Below are positions 1-7,795 of a stretch of DNA of 28,556 nt, piece by piece (the stretch's first letter is position 1; each line of letters starts with the position of its first letter). This stretch comes from a virus, in IMG/VR virus record IMGVR_UViG_3300025759_000506, positions 1 through 28,556 of that record. The stretch is one strand, 5' to 3'. Position numbers and translations under genes: made by a program. The notes under the pieces were generated by a model, which did no database searches, was not told the origin of the DNA, and saw only the letters and a program-made list of their open reading frames with translations.

Positions 1-460
1 CTCCCTGGAACGTGTAGTTGTCGAACACGAAGCTGTCGTCTGGGTTCTTTGGTGTAGATCCTGTAGCAGTCTTGCTGGCCTCCACGTCGTCCACGAGGTT
101 GGCGTCGATGTTAAGCGGTCCTTTCGCGCTCTCCGTCTCGGCCCCTGTGGTCACCTTCTTGCTGGAGTAGTTGATGTTGTTGTTCTGCACCAGTGATCTA
201 ATGATGCCGTCCTCGTCCACAATCCCTATCTTCGAGAAGTCCACGAAGTCGTCGGGTAGGGCGACCGTATCGTTGCTTGTGTCGATGGCCAGCTTGAGAG
301 ACTTGATCTTCTTGCCCAGATCGAATCCGATCTCACGAATGCCACGCAGGGCGAAGTTTCTAATCGCCACGTCCGATGCATTGCTTACGTAGTCATCACC
401 GTCAAGGGTGATGATGAAGTCCCTGATGATCTGACTCAGCTTTACTTTGTTCATACTCAT
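1..460 (-). CDS. Head-tail connector-like virion protein (C-terminus off window)
   Basis: The first 153 residues are visible and the gene runs off the left edge. The N-terminus is helical (about residues 5-50). A segment LPDDFVDFSKIGIVDEDG follows at residues 68-85. This pattern, a Pro-Asp-Asp turn and a KIG[IV]V strand after a helical repeat, is familiar to me from ring or tail-hub proteins at the portal exit of crAss-like and T7-like podoviruses. The role is inferred from that resemblance and from the position next to another connector candidate at the end of the structural module. The start codon shares its A with the upstream stop (TAATG at 458-462), so translation is probably coupled to the 245-aa gene. 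The family call is moderate; that it is a real gene is nearly certain. Confidence 0.75.
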   Translation of the reverse strand, partial: MSMNKVKLSQIIRDFIITLDGDDYVSNASDVAIRNFALRGIREIGFDLGKKIKSLKLAIDTSNDTVALPDDFVDFSKIGIVDEDGIIRSLVQNNNINYSSKKVTTGAETESAKGPLNIDANLVDDVEASKTATGSTPKNPDDSFVFDNYTFQG

Positions 461-1197
461 TACTCAGCTGATTCTTTGCGAGCCCCATATCCCTGGAGGT
501 TCTGGTCTCTAAGTCTAACTCCGAGAAGCTCACACATCTCGGCAATAATCTCTGGCACGTACTCGTCTGGGATCATAAAGTCGTACGATGTTGCGGGGTC
601 TACAGCTGAGCTGTTAGGAATGAAGTTGATCGATGGTCGGAACGACGGCCTGTTATCCGTAGTTCCGTACGCATAAGAAGTGGGAAGGCTGTAGTAAGTA
701 AGTGTTGTAGACCTGATGGTATCTGGGAACACCTCAATGTCTTCAGAGATCAAGGCTACGGGAAACTCCTGGGTAGGCGTAGAAAGATTGCTGCCCAAGA
801 TCATGTTCATCTTCTCGACATCGTACACGATCTCACACGGAGTCCTGTTCGTATCAAACTTCCTTACGAGTGCATTCACCCTCAATGAGATGATCTTGCT
901 TAGGTCGCTAGGCTTACCGAATCTATTTGTAGAGCCCTGCTTCTTTGTAAGCTGCACGTCTCTCACGTAGATGGAGACGTCCTCGGATGTGAACTTACGT
1001 GCAGACTTGTCTCTGCCCGCGTCCATCCCCTGACGGATGAGCCCCTGCGCCTTCGTGAAGTCATCGAAGAGCTCGTTGTATACGTTCATCTGCGCGATGT
1101 GGGCAAATGAATTGAAGACAGCAGGTGTGATGAAGCCTTTCTGCTCCTTGTTGCTGATGTCCTTCAGTGCCTCGTATACCTTTAATACACTTGCCAT
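460..1197 (-). CDS. Virion structural protein, probable head-tail ring protein (245 aa)
   Basis: The reading frame opens at 1212, but the ATG at 1197 (MASVLKVYEAL) is chosen because a TATATTTG promoter box ends 4 nt before it and a terminator lies just upstream; the longer start would lie inside the promoter. The N-terminal pattern KEQKGFITPAVFNSF followed by AQMNVYNELF (about residues 18-42) is one I associate with connector or ring proteins of Bacteroidetes podoviruses. The middle is beta-rich and the C-terminus carries a conserved-looking helix (IIAEMCELLGVRLRD). It is the first gene of its own transcription unit and is coupled to the next gene by TAATG. Function is inferred from position and resemblance. 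Confidence 0.8.
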   Translation of the reverse strand: MASVLKVYEALKDISNKEQKGFITPAVFNSFAHIAQMNVYNELFDDFTKAQGLIRQGMDAGRDKSARKFTSEDVSIYVRDVQLTKKQGSTNRFGKPSDLSKIISLRVNALVRKFDTNRTPCEIVYDVEKMNMILGSNLSTPTQEFPVALISEDIEVFPDTIRSTTLTYYSLPTSYAYGTTDNRPSFRPSINFIPNSSAVDPATSYDFMIPDEYVPEIIAEMCELLGVRLRDQNLQGYGARKESAE

Positions 1198-1201
1198 GAG
1201 A

Positions 1202-1209
1202 CAAATATA
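1202..1209 (-). promoter_or_regulatory. TATATTTG promoter box, 4 nt before ATG
   Basis: The minus strand reads TATATTTG then TCTC then ATG (1197). The box matches the Bacteroidetes -7 element TAnnTTTG. No TTG -33 element is present at the usual distance because a terminator hairpin occupies that space. A start this close implies a leaderless or nearly leaderless mRNA. Similar boxes precede 3319, 8944, 9909, 14259 and 25623. Confidence 0.55.
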
Positions 1210-1210
1210 C

Positions 1211-1241
1211 AAAAAAGAAAAGCCGCCCTTTCAGGCGGCTT
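1211..1241 (-). terminator. Rho-independent terminator after the 274-aa gene
   Basis: On the minus strand an 8-bp stem (AAGCCGCC / GGCGGCTT, 1220-1241) with a 6-nt loop is followed by a U-rich run ending near 1211. It lies 5 nt past the stop codon at 1246. The next promoter box begins only 2 nt downstream, so termination and re-initiation are back to back. Confidence 0.8.
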
Positions 1242-1245
1242 CTCG

Positions 1246-2070
1246 TTAGGCGAGCTTGTCTAGTCTACTCTCGATATCTGATAGGACTGGAGCCCCTTTC
1301 TCCGTGAGGCAGAACCTCACCATGACGTCCATGGATTCTTGACCCGCTGGTACCGATACGATCAGGGAGTTTGAATCAAACCAGTACACCCCGTCCTTCT
1401 TCAGGTTGATGATTTGGTAGTCACCTGCCTGCTGGATGGTCGCACGTGTCGTGACCTGTGGCGAATCAAAGGCTTCGATAAACTCCTGGGTCTTCGACTT
1501 GGCGATGTTCAAGAGGTTGTATCGAATCTCCGTCGTAGGCTTGTTGATGTTCACTTTGAAATACAGAGCGATAGGGAGCAGTTCTGTAATGTCCTTATCC
1601 CGAACCATACCGATGGCTTCGCTAAGCGCAAATTCGCGCTTCAGTGCAGTCTCAGCGTCCTTCTTCTTGTTGACCTCTCGGAAGACTGAACCACCGTTGG
1701 TCATGTTCATAGGATGCAACTCCATGAACTTGCGCAGGTTCGGCTTCTCCTTCGGCACGAAAAGCTTGCCTTCTCGGAATGCGACGGTCTGCTTCACGGC
1801 GTTGTCGCTCTGCTCGTCGGCCCAGATGCTGGGTTCGTTAGGACAGTAGCGCATCTCACGCACGGTGTCGTTCTCCTCGTCGTAGACGGTGATGCCTTTC
1901 TGTGGGAGCATGAATACGATGCCCGCACGTCGCGGGATCTCAAACTCCACGGTTCTGTTATCCTCCTCCTTGCGCTTGAGTACGCGCTTCTTGGGGGCTG
2001 TCGGTGCTGCAGTTGCTGCAGCTGCCTGGGCTTTGGGGCGCCCAGGAGCCCTTTTGGTTTGTTGTGCCAT
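1246..2070 (-). CDS. Virion-associated protein with basic, AT-hook-like N-terminus (274 aa)
   Basis: I do not recognise a named family. Residues 1-37 are rich in Lys, Arg, Ala and Pro and contain RAPGRPK (residues 7-13), an AT-hook core (Gly-Arg-Pro flanked by basic residues), which suggests contact with AT-rich DNA minor groove. The rest (about 40-274) is a mixed alpha/beta domain, including WADEQSDNAVKQTVAF and a C-terminal strand-rich part GVYWFDSNSLIVSVP. It sits between a LamG-like virion protein and the connector candidates and ends at a strong terminator, so it is most likely a virion protein, possibly contacting packaged DNA. The DNA-binding role is inferred only from the short motif. 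Confidence 0.7.
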   Translation of the reverse strand: MAQQTKRAPGRPKAQAAAATAAPTAPKKRVLKRKEEDNRTVEFEIPRRAGIVFMLPQKGITVYDEENDTVREMRYCPNEPSIWADEQSDNAVKQTVAFREGKLFVPKEKPNLRKFMELHPMNMTNGGSVFREVNKKKDAETALKREFALSEAIGMVRDKDITELLPIALYFKVNINKPTTEIRYNLLNIAKSKTQEFIEAFDSPQVTTRATIQQAGDYQIINLKKDGVYWFDSNSLIVSVPAGQESMDVMVRFCLTEKGAPVLSDIESRLDKLA

Positions 2071-2074
2071 TTAA

Positions 2075-3319
2075 TTAAAAATTATATAGGTTAAATAAAT
2101 CTTGTGCAAGTTGTGCAGCAGAGTCGACCCCGACGTCCTTTTCGATCACCCCGAACCTGGCGATGCTGGACTTATTGAAGTGATTTGTGGCCAAGTCCTT
2201 TGCGGTTCCGAGTCTTTCGATCTTTAGCCGACCAGACGTTTCATCTTTCAGTGGCTTGATCGCTCCAATCACACCCCCGCTTTCAAATCCTGAGTGATAG
2301 AACATCCTGCCTTCGCTGTCTCTGCGCACAATCAGAACGTGACAGCTGTCTGCATCAGTAGCGCCGACCTTGTACTTTCTAGGAAAGTCAACGCTAGAGC
2401 TGGTGGACGCAGGAACACCAGTCTGTCCAGAATGCCTGGCCTGGAATGTGTTTAGGGTTTGAAGAGGTCCTCCTTTAATGTCGGTTCCGTCTTCAAACAG
2501 AACTCCATTCGGACCAAGTGTCTCTCCTGCTGCATCCCCGTACGCCACAAGCAAATATTGATTGTACAGCGTTGCAGTGTACTGCGTATCGAACACCATG
2601 TACAGGGTGTAGTCTCCGTCCACGTTGATGGCGGGGACTATGAAGTGCTCACCCTCCACAAAGAACGCAGCCTTTGTCCTAAGCCCTCTCTGCGCTACGG
2701 ATGGGTCTGTACATGCAGGGGTCCCTACGTTGGAAGAGATGTCGTACGTCGCCCCACCGCTGCCTGCATTGTCCCAAGAGTTGATCGTGTGCGTATCTGA
2801 AACGCTTGCAAGCCCCTCGTGGTTGTAGTCCACGAGAGGCTGGTTCACGCCGAAGTCAATACCTGCAATAAGAGCACTGTCCTCTGCGTCTCTGTTCGCC
2901 TTGGTGCTGGTGTCGCCCGTCTGCATATTGATCGGACGGCGGTGGATCACAGGGGAGACGGTATCCAGCGCGGCTTGTGCCAGAGTAGACTTCCCGTCGA
3001 CCACATCAAACCGCATCACGTTGGAGGCGGTCTTCTCACTGGTCATGAACTTGATCATGGATTCTACAAGATCGAACTCTCCGCCCTCCTCGCATCCGAT
3101 AAATACGTAGGACTTCTCAAGAGACTCTCCGTCTCTGAGGTTTACTTCTTCGTAGATCGACACGTTGTTGAATACAACCTTGACCTTCCCGAGCTCTGAA
3201 GAAATGTAAGACACGCTGTCCGTGGGGACCGCGAGTAGACTCAGGCCAATACCTGAGTCCGAGGCGGTTACGCTGAATGCACTCACCTCTTCCTTTCTAA
3301 ACAGGAAGTACTTCTTCAT
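2075..3319 (-). CDS. LamG/concanavalin-like virion appendage protein (414 aa)
   Basis: The ATG at 3319 (MKKYFLFRKEEV) is preferred over the frame opening at 3388, because the upstream extension would run through a terminator and a promoter box. The N-terminal ~150 residues are a small alpha/beta domain. From about residue 170 the sequence has a LamG/concanavalin-type jelly-roll pattern: INSWDNAGSGG, then DYTLYMVFDTQY, CHVLIVRRDSEG, and a closing SIARFGVIEKDVGVDSAAQ segment like the usual 'ig el.iydr.ls..e' ending. Such domains bind surface glycans, so it may be a decoration or accessory adhesin. It has its own promoter and terminator environment, unlike most neighbours. No catalytic motif is seen. 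Confidence 0.75.
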   Translation of the reverse strand: MKKYFLFRKEEVSAFSVTASDSGIGLSLLAVPTDSVSYISSELGKVKVVFNNVSIYEEVNLRDGESLEKSYVFIGCEEGGEFDLVESMIKFMTSEKTASNVMRFDVVDGKSTLAQAALDTVSPVIHRRPINMQTGDTSTKANRDAEDSALIAGIDFGVNQPLVDYNHEGLASVSDTHTINSWDNAGSGGATYDISSNVGTPACTDPSVAQRGLRTKAAFFVEGEHFIVPAINVDGDYTLYMVFDTQYTATLYNQYLLVAYGDAAGETLGPNGVLFEDGTDIKGGPLQTLNTFQARHSGQTGVPASTSSSVDFPRKYKVGATDADSCHVLIVRRDSEGRMFYHSGFESGGVIGAIKPLKDETSGRLKIERLGTAKDLATNHFNKSSIARFGVIEKDVGVDSAAQLAQDLFNLYNF

Positions 3320-3335
3320 TGCAATAAAGTTACCG

Positions 3336-3343
3336 CAAATATA
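3336..3343 (-). promoter_or_regulatory. TATATTTG promoter box
   Basis: The minus strand carries TATATTTG 16 nt before the ATG at 3319, directly after a terminator. It matches the Bacteroidetes -7 consensus TAnnTTTG. No clear TTG element is seen about 19-21 nt upstream. Confidence 0.5.
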
Positions 3344-3345
3344 GC

Positions 3346-3376
3346 AAAAAGAAAAAGGCTCCCGAAGGAGCCCTTT
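3346..3376 (-). terminator. Rho-independent terminator after the 290-aa gene
   Basis: The minus strand reads GGCTCC-TTCG-GGAGCC, a 6-bp stem with a UUCG tetraloop at 3357-3372, followed by a run of U broken by one C. It closes the unit ending at 3395. Confidence 0.85.
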
Positions 3377-3394
3377 CTGTTGAGTCAAGACATC

Positions 3395-4267
3395 TTACAA
3401 TGCATCTTCTTTTGCTCCGAAAAGTCTAATCAAAATTTGACCACCAGTGTAATCTCCGTCTGGGGACGTGCCCGTATGGATCAAATGAAGGTACTTTCCG
3501 TCAAGTGCTTGATTTACATCAAAAGAAACAGACTTACCAGCAGTGTCTGCAGTAAGAGCAGTACCAACCGTAGTCAGACCTGATCCCTCTCCCTCTCCCT
3601 TGGACTCACTGTCGTGTCTAGCCAACTCTATCACATCGTCTCCTCCAGTAAGCGGCTTGATGCAAATCATTTCGCCTCGATAGATCACTCCGTTTTTGGC
3701 CTTGTTTACAAGAGTGATCCTGCAGTCTGTTCCATTCTCTTCTCCAATGACTTGGTCACCCACAGCGCTAGAGTGCAGAGGCCCATCTGTAAAGTCAATA
3801 AGAATCGTAGTAACTACTTCAGAGTTGTAATTACCAATACGACCAGATGTTGTGATGTCGGCTCCTGAGCTATTGATGTTGTCTGAAATTGCAGTAACTT
3901 TTTTTGAGAAAACAATTTGAGAGTGAGCTGCAAATTCAACACCTGTCATCTGCTTGACGTCAGGGTGAATTGTTTCCTCAGTAAAATCATCAGCGATTGT
4001 TATTACTGCATTGTTAGAGAAGTTAATCTCATTAACAATGTGCTCCATCAAATCTCTTGGGTTGCTGCCAGATGTCCTCAAAAGAGTTAGATCCAAAGTA
4101 TCAGTCTCAACAGACTCCTTGAAAAACATTCTCAAGTTAGACGCCGTAGTAGTTTCCATCCCCGCAAAAGTTGACACAGGTACTGTGACTGCATTTTGCT
4201 GACTGCCTCCACCTTCAGAATCCCCTTCGTCAGGGTTGAAGTGTAAAAATTTCTTATTAGGATCCAT
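3395..4267 (-). CDS. Virion protein with domain shared with the upstream 109-aa protein (290 aa)
   Basis: The first ~105 residues align by eye with the whole of the upstream 109-aa protein: FLHF versus FLYF, VPVS versus MPVS, a strand-rich core ending in LTLLRTS versus VTLKAST, a helix, then ITIADDFTEETIHPD versus IVVADTLSKEFIHTD. It is therefore a paralogue carrying a ~185-residue C-terminal extension. That extension is beta-rich and ends in a jelly-roll-like segment (DGKYLHLIHTGTSPDGDYTGGQILIRLFG). Small proteins with this N-terminal pattern are common among marine phage virion genes, but I know no assigned function. It starts 2 nt after the upstream stop, so the two are probably co-translated. 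Decoration of the capsid is an inference. Confidence 0.75.
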   Translation of the reverse strand: MDPNKKFLHFNPDEGDSEGGGSQQNAVTVPVSTFAGMETTTASNLRMFFKESVETDTLDLTLLRTSGSNPRDLMEHIVNEINFSNNAVITIADDFTEETIHPDVKQMTGVEFAAHSQIVFSKKVTAISDNINSSGADITTSGRIGNYNSEVVTTILIDFTDGPLHSSAVGDQVIGEENGTDCRITLVNKAKNGVIYRGEMICIKPLTGGDDVIELARHDSESKGEGEGSGLTTVGTALTADTAGKSVSFDVNQALDGKYLHLIHTGTSPDGDYTGGQILIRLFGAKEDAL

Positions 4268-4269
4268 AA

Positions 4270-4599
4270 TTACTGAATAGAAAGATCACCAGGAAGTTCA
4301 ATATTAAGAAGATCGGTGTGAATAAACTCTTTACTTAGAGTATCAGCCACAACAATAAAAGGCTTTTTGCTCGTCCTAATCGCATTAGCAACGGCGTCTA
4401 TAACATCTTGAGCCTTATTCCTTGTGGTTGACGCCTTTAAGGTGACTTCGGCTCCTATTCCGTCACCAGTGTCTTTAAACTCAAAAGTGACACCGTCGCT
4501 TTCTGTGTCTATTTTCATAGCACGAAGCAATGAAACAGGCATGCAGATACAATCCCGACCGTCGGATTCGGCATCTGCGAAATATAAAAATTTTAACAT
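4270..4599 (-). CDS. Small conserved virion protein (109 aa)
   Basis: The sequence begins MLKFLYFADAESDGRD, with a motif CICMPVSLLRAM (residues 18-29), a beta core, a helix (QDVIDAVANAIRTS) and a closing FIVVADTLSKEFIHTDLL. I recognise this layout from small proteins in head-gene clusters of marine phages, without a known function. It shares this domain with the N-terminus of the downstream 290-aa protein, pointing to an ancient tandem duplication. It is the first gene after a terminator and a 15-bp palindrome. A minor capsid or decoration role is inferred. Confidence 0.75.
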   Translation of the reverse strand: MLKFLYFADAESDGRDCICMPVSLLRAMKIDTESDGVTFEFKDTGDGIGAEVTLKASTTRNKAQDVIDAVANAIRTSKKPFIVVADTLSKEFIHTDLLNIELPGDLSIQ

Positions 4600-4618
4600 C
4601 GTAGTTATTTTTTATAGC

Positions 4619-4633
4619 TGAGGAGTATCCTCA
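4619..4633. promoter_or_regulatory. 15-bp perfect palindrome upstream of the 109-aa gene
   Basis: The sequence is TGAGGA-GTA-TCCTCA, a perfect 6-bp inverted repeat with a 3-nt centre, 20 nt upstream of the ATG at 4599 and just after a terminator. It could be an operator or a 5' UTR hairpin. No other copy was noticed in the window. Confidence 0.45.
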
Positions 4634-4649
4634 CCTAACTGTTAATGTA

Positions 4650-4677
4650 AAAGAGAAAACGGGGCCGAAGCCCCTTT
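4650..4677 (-). terminator. Rho-independent terminator after the 157-aa gene
   Basis: On the minus strand GGGGC-TTCG-GCCCC (4661-4674) is followed by GTTTTCTCTTTT. It lies 4 nt past the stop codon at 4681. Confidence 0.85.
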
Positions 4678-4680
4678 TCG

Positions 4681-5154
4681 TTAAATCAGATGAGTAAACT
4701 CAAAGTTTACCTCTACGTTAGAGTTTTCAGTAACCGCGTGGTCGCTGTGCAAGAACGTCAAGTACACAGTCCTATCTACATCTGTGTACCCTAAGGCAGC
4801 AGCAGGAGTAGTATGAGTTGTGCTTTCAAAATTAGTATCAGCATCAAGGTTTCCTTGTCCTCCGTTCAATAGATACACTGTATTTTCAGGAATAGAAGTT
4901 CCGCTATCAAGAAAGCCATCTACCTGGGTTCCAAGTTGGGCGCCACTACTGGTTGATCCAATCTCCCAGCCGACCTGACTAGAAGCTCCATGCGTGGAGG
5001 TGTTTGTAAACCTTACGATAATCTCTCTCAACAAAGTTCCAGCAGGCTGAGTGACTTCAATAATAGCTCCATCGGCATCTTGAGTAAATACGTCTGTTGC
5101 AGTAACTCTCTTGGCAGCCGTTACAGCTCCTGACCCGTGTTTATATGTAGGCAT
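4681..5154 (-). CDS. Small beta-rich virion protein (157 aa)
   Basis: The product begins MPTYKHGSGAVTAAKRVTATDVF and is almost entirely predicted beta strand with Thr/Ser/Gly-rich turns (STSSGAQLGTQVDGFLDSG). It has no charged helices, signal peptide or membrane segment. It lies alone between the capsid gene hairpin and its own terminator. Position directly after the major capsid gene and composition suggest a capsid decoration protein or head fibre; no family is recognised. Confidence 0.7.
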   Translation of the reverse strand: MPTYKHGSGAVTAAKRVTATDVFTQDADGAIIEVTQPAGTLLREIIVRFTNTSTHGASSQVGWEIGSTSSGAQLGTQVDGFLDSGTSIPENTVYLLNGGQGNLDADTNFESTTHTTPAAALGYTDVDRTVYLTFLHSDHAVTENSNVEVNFEFTHLI

Positions 5155-5178
5155 AATAGAAAGTATTATGAAGCTAAG

Positions 5179-5200
5179 GGGAAGGGCCGAAGCCCCTCCC
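5179..5200 (-). terminator. UUCG hairpin after the major capsid gene
   Basis: The minus strand carries a 9-bp stem with one G-U pair and a UUCG tetraloop, 20 nt past the capsid stop codon at 5220. It is not followed by a clear U run, so it may be a weak terminator or an mRNA 3' stabiliser rather than a full stop. Confidence 0.55.
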
Positions 5201-5219
5201 TTTCACTTCAGGTTAATTA

Positions 5220-6665
5220 TTATCCCTTGATGACCACGTGCTGGTTTGCAGCACGGACGCAAAGGGCGATTTCGGATCTGTAGTGGAACACAGCCTGGTC
5301 TGTACCGAGGTCGCCGTTGTTGTTGTGACCCAACACGCCGCCACCAGTCACCCAGTGCTCCATTTCACGAGAATATCCGTTAGCCTCCTTGTAGTGCATA
5401 GAGAGCGCAGGAACAGAAGCACCGCTGCGGGCGTCGTTCACAGTTCTCAAAGGCACCATAGCACCCTGGATAACTCCGTTGTCAACAGCACCCAACAAGG
5501 TTGGATCGTTCAACAACTTCCAGTCGTGCTTGTGGAAGGTGTAGCCACCGCGAGTGAAGCTCTTGAAGCCCAACTGCACGGCCATGTCTGCAGAGTTCTG
5601 GAATGCACCGAACTGACCTGGGAGACCCGCAGTCACACCAGTAGCGATACCAGATGCCAACATGTCGTCGATGGCCAAGTCCTGCTTTCTGTTGACGTAC
5701 ATGGCGTACTCGGAAGGAGCGCCCTGCTTGTCCAACTCCAGGATCAAGTCATCGAACTCAGAGAAGCTGTCCATGGGGTTAGCTCCTGCGTTCTGCATCA
5801 CGATACCTCTGTCCTCGACGGCGGAGAAGTAACCCTCAGAGCCTGCTCTTGCGCCAGTGAGATCTGTAGCCTCGGAAGAGCTACGCTTCTCACCGAAGAG
5901 CATCATCAACTCACGCTTGTCTTCGAAACGAGCACGTGCCTCTTTCTCACCGTACATGAACCATCTGTAGTCTCCGCCACCCAAGTTCACGTAACCGATG
6001 TTGGTAGCCTGAGATCCGTTGACCTCGTAGCGATCCTTTACGATCATATATGGGTTGGTGTAGCGGACCATACCTGGGTCGGTGAATGCGTGAGGCTGTT
6101 CAGTACCCTGTGCGTACAAGTTTCCGAGAACAACGAAAGTACAGTTGCCTGCACCTGCAGTGATGTCAACCGCGTCGGTGTGACTTCCGTCGAGCTTGAC
6201 CAAAGTCACGTTACTGTTGGTACCATCAGATGCAAGTCCACCAGCCTGAACGATGAAACGAGCACCAGTCTTTGCCTCCATAACGACGTCGTTCACCTGA
6301 ACATTAGTCTTGAAGGTGGCATCGGAGACGGCGAAACCGTCGGTGTCATCAGACTGGGCAGTGTCTGCCGCGATGGTGAATGATCTGTGGCGACGGCCTT
6401 CTTCCCACCAGTCGACCTGGTCTGAAGAACCACCGCTGTTGATGGCGCCTGTCAACTTCAAGAATCCAGTGATACCCTGATCACCGTAGGTCTTGACGAG
6501 GTCTGGCATGACGTCCTCCTTCGTTGCCTTAACGAGGTCGTCAATAGTAGTATAGCTCTCAGGAGAGGCTTTAAAAGCACGGCTGAGATTTTTTCTTTCA
6601 ACCACCACATTTGGTGAGCTCAAAGTAGGGTCGAGGGTTGGCTGTCCTGATTTAATGTTAGCCAT
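5220..6665 (-). CDS. Major capsid protein (481 aa)
   Basis: This is the probable shell protein, HK97-fold by inference. The length (481 aa), the position directly after an acidic scaffold gene and downstream of terminase and portal, and an N-terminal helical arm (residues 20-60, DLVKATKEDVMPDLVKTYG) all fit. The segment VDWWEEGRRHRSF (about 84-96) is a pattern I associate with crAss-like capsid proteins, followed by an inserted beta domain (roughly 97-190) and then YEVNGSQATNIGYVNLGGGDYRWFMYGEKEARARFEDKRE split over the spine-helix region. No internal cleavage site is obvious. The start at 6665 is the first ATG and matches the scaffold stop 13 nt upstream. The family call is from resemblance, not a search. 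Confidence 0.88.
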   Translation of the reverse strand: MANIKSGQPTLDPTLSSPNVVVERKNLSRAFKASPESYTTIDDLVKATKEDVMPDLVKTYGDQGITGFLKLTGAINSGGSSDQVDWWEEGRRHRSFTIAADTAQSDDTDGFAVSDATFKTNVQVNDVVMEAKTGARFIVQAGGLASDGTNSNVTLVKLDGSHTDAVDITAGAGNCTFVVLGNLYAQGTEQPHAFTDPGMVRYTNPYMIVKDRYEVNGSQATNIGYVNLGGGDYRWFMYGEKEARARFEDKRELMMLFGEKRSSSEATDLTGARAGSEGYFSAVEDRGIVMQNAGANPMDSFSEFDDLILELDKQGAPSEYAMYVNRKQDLAIDDMLASGIATGVTAGLPGQFGAFQNSADMAVQLGFKSFTRGGYTFHKHDWKLLNDPTLLGAVDNGVIQGAMVPLRTVNDARSGASVPALSMHYKEANGYSREMEHWVTGGGVLGHNNNGDLGTDQAVFHYRSEIALCVRAANQHVVIKG

Positions 6666-6678
6666 AGTTTCTTAGTTT

Positions 6679-7776
6679 TTAGATTTTAAAAGTTAATCCT
6701 GAGGATGAGTTTCTCAGGAGGTTTCTCACCTGATCGGAGAGAGGATTGTTTTGTTCTTGACCTGTCTGTTTTGGCGCGGCGGTAGAAACATTCGCAGCCT
6801 TGTCGACGAGACCTCGCTGACCGTCACCCAACCCCTGTTGATACGCAGAGCGTACAATGGCGTCGATGTTCTGTGTCACGGCGATGTGAGTCGACAGAGC
6901 GTCGTAGTTCCAGTTGCCTTCGCCGTCCACGAACGGGTCGAAGAAGTTTTCAATGTTGGCGTTGGATGCCTTCACGCGATTCTTAGTGGCGTCGTCGAAG
7001 CCAAAGGTGAAGCTCTTGTCACCGCCCAGGTCGAACTCCAACCCAGTCATCTGATCTACTTCTTTTGACATCGTGCTGATCCACTGATCATCAACGATAG
7101 GATCCATGTCCATGTCTTGCTCTTGGGCAGGTGCGGTGTAGCGATCTCTCAAATCGGAGATTGCAGCGCGTGCCTTTTGAGCATCGACCTTCAGTCGCAG
7201 TTGCGACATCTGGATGGTGTTGGCGTCATTAGCCTTGTCATCCATTGGGTAACTGTTCTGTACGAGAAGATTGATCTCGCTAGAGGAGAGGTTAGGGTAC
7301 TCAGATGCCAGATTGACTCTCACTGCTGTGAGGTCGTCCATACCTGATGGATCCAGCGACTGATATCTAAACCAATCTTCAGGACCGCGTCCCGTCGTTT
7401 CGACGAACTCTGCGATCTTAGCGACTCTCTCATCTAGAGCAGTCTGTTGTTGAGCTCCCTGGAGTTGATCAAATGATTCGATCTGCATGCCGAGCCTTTC
7501 GCTGGCGTAGTTCAGAACGGCTGATTCGATGTCCTCCTGAGAGTACTCAGGTTGTTCTTGTTGTGGTTCGGCCTGTGGTTCTGGCTGAACTTCTGGTTGT
7601 GGCTCAGGTTGAGCCGCGTCTGGGGCTTCGTATGTAGCGGGCTCTGGGGCCTGCTCCTCCTGAACAGGCTGAGACTCCTGTTGGGGAGTCTCTTCCTGTA
7701 CTTGCTCAGACGCGATCATGGCGTCTGGCGAGTCGAAGACTTCAAAGCCTGCGACGGGTGAGTTGTTATCTTCCAT
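6679..7776 (-). CDS. Capsid scaffolding protein (365 aa)
   Basis: The first ~85 residues are extremely rich in Gln, Glu and Pro (repeats such as PEPQPEVQPEPQAEPQQEQPE), acidic and disordered. The middle is helical and coiled-coil prone (LNYASERLGMQIESFDQL, QLRLKVDAQKARAAISDLRDRY), and the C-terminal ~35 residues (QEQNNPLSDQVRNLLRNSSSGLTFKI) look like a capsid-binding tail. Composition, length and position immediately upstream of the capsid gene are typical of podoviral and crAss-like scaffolds. It would act inside the procapsid and leave or be lost on maturation; no protease motif is visible here. Confidence 0.85.
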   Translation of the reverse strand: MEDNNSPVAGFEVFDSPDAMIASEQVQEETPQQESQPVQEEQAPEPATYEAPDAAQPEPQPEVQPEPQAEPQQEQPEYSQEDIESAVLNYASERLGMQIESFDQLQGAQQQTALDERVAKIAEFVETTGRGPEDWFRYQSLDPSGMDDLTAVRVNLASEYPNLSSSEINLLVQNSYPMDDKANDANTIQMSQLRLKVDAQKARAAISDLRDRYTAPAQEQDMDMDPIVDDQWISTMSKEVDQMTGLEFDLGGDKSFTFGFDDATKNRVKASNANIENFFDPFVDGEGNWNYDALSTHIAVTQNIDAIVRSAYQQGLGDGQRGLVDKAANVSTAAPKQTGQEQNNPLSDQVRNLLRNSSSGLTFKI

Positions 7777-7795
7777 TATATTTTAATTGATTTGT

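Noticed and set aside
5238-6383. 381-codon open frame on the plus strand opposite the capsid gene
   Set aside because: It is a shadow of the capsid gene: the product is Val/Cys/His-rich with no domain, no leader and no promoter.
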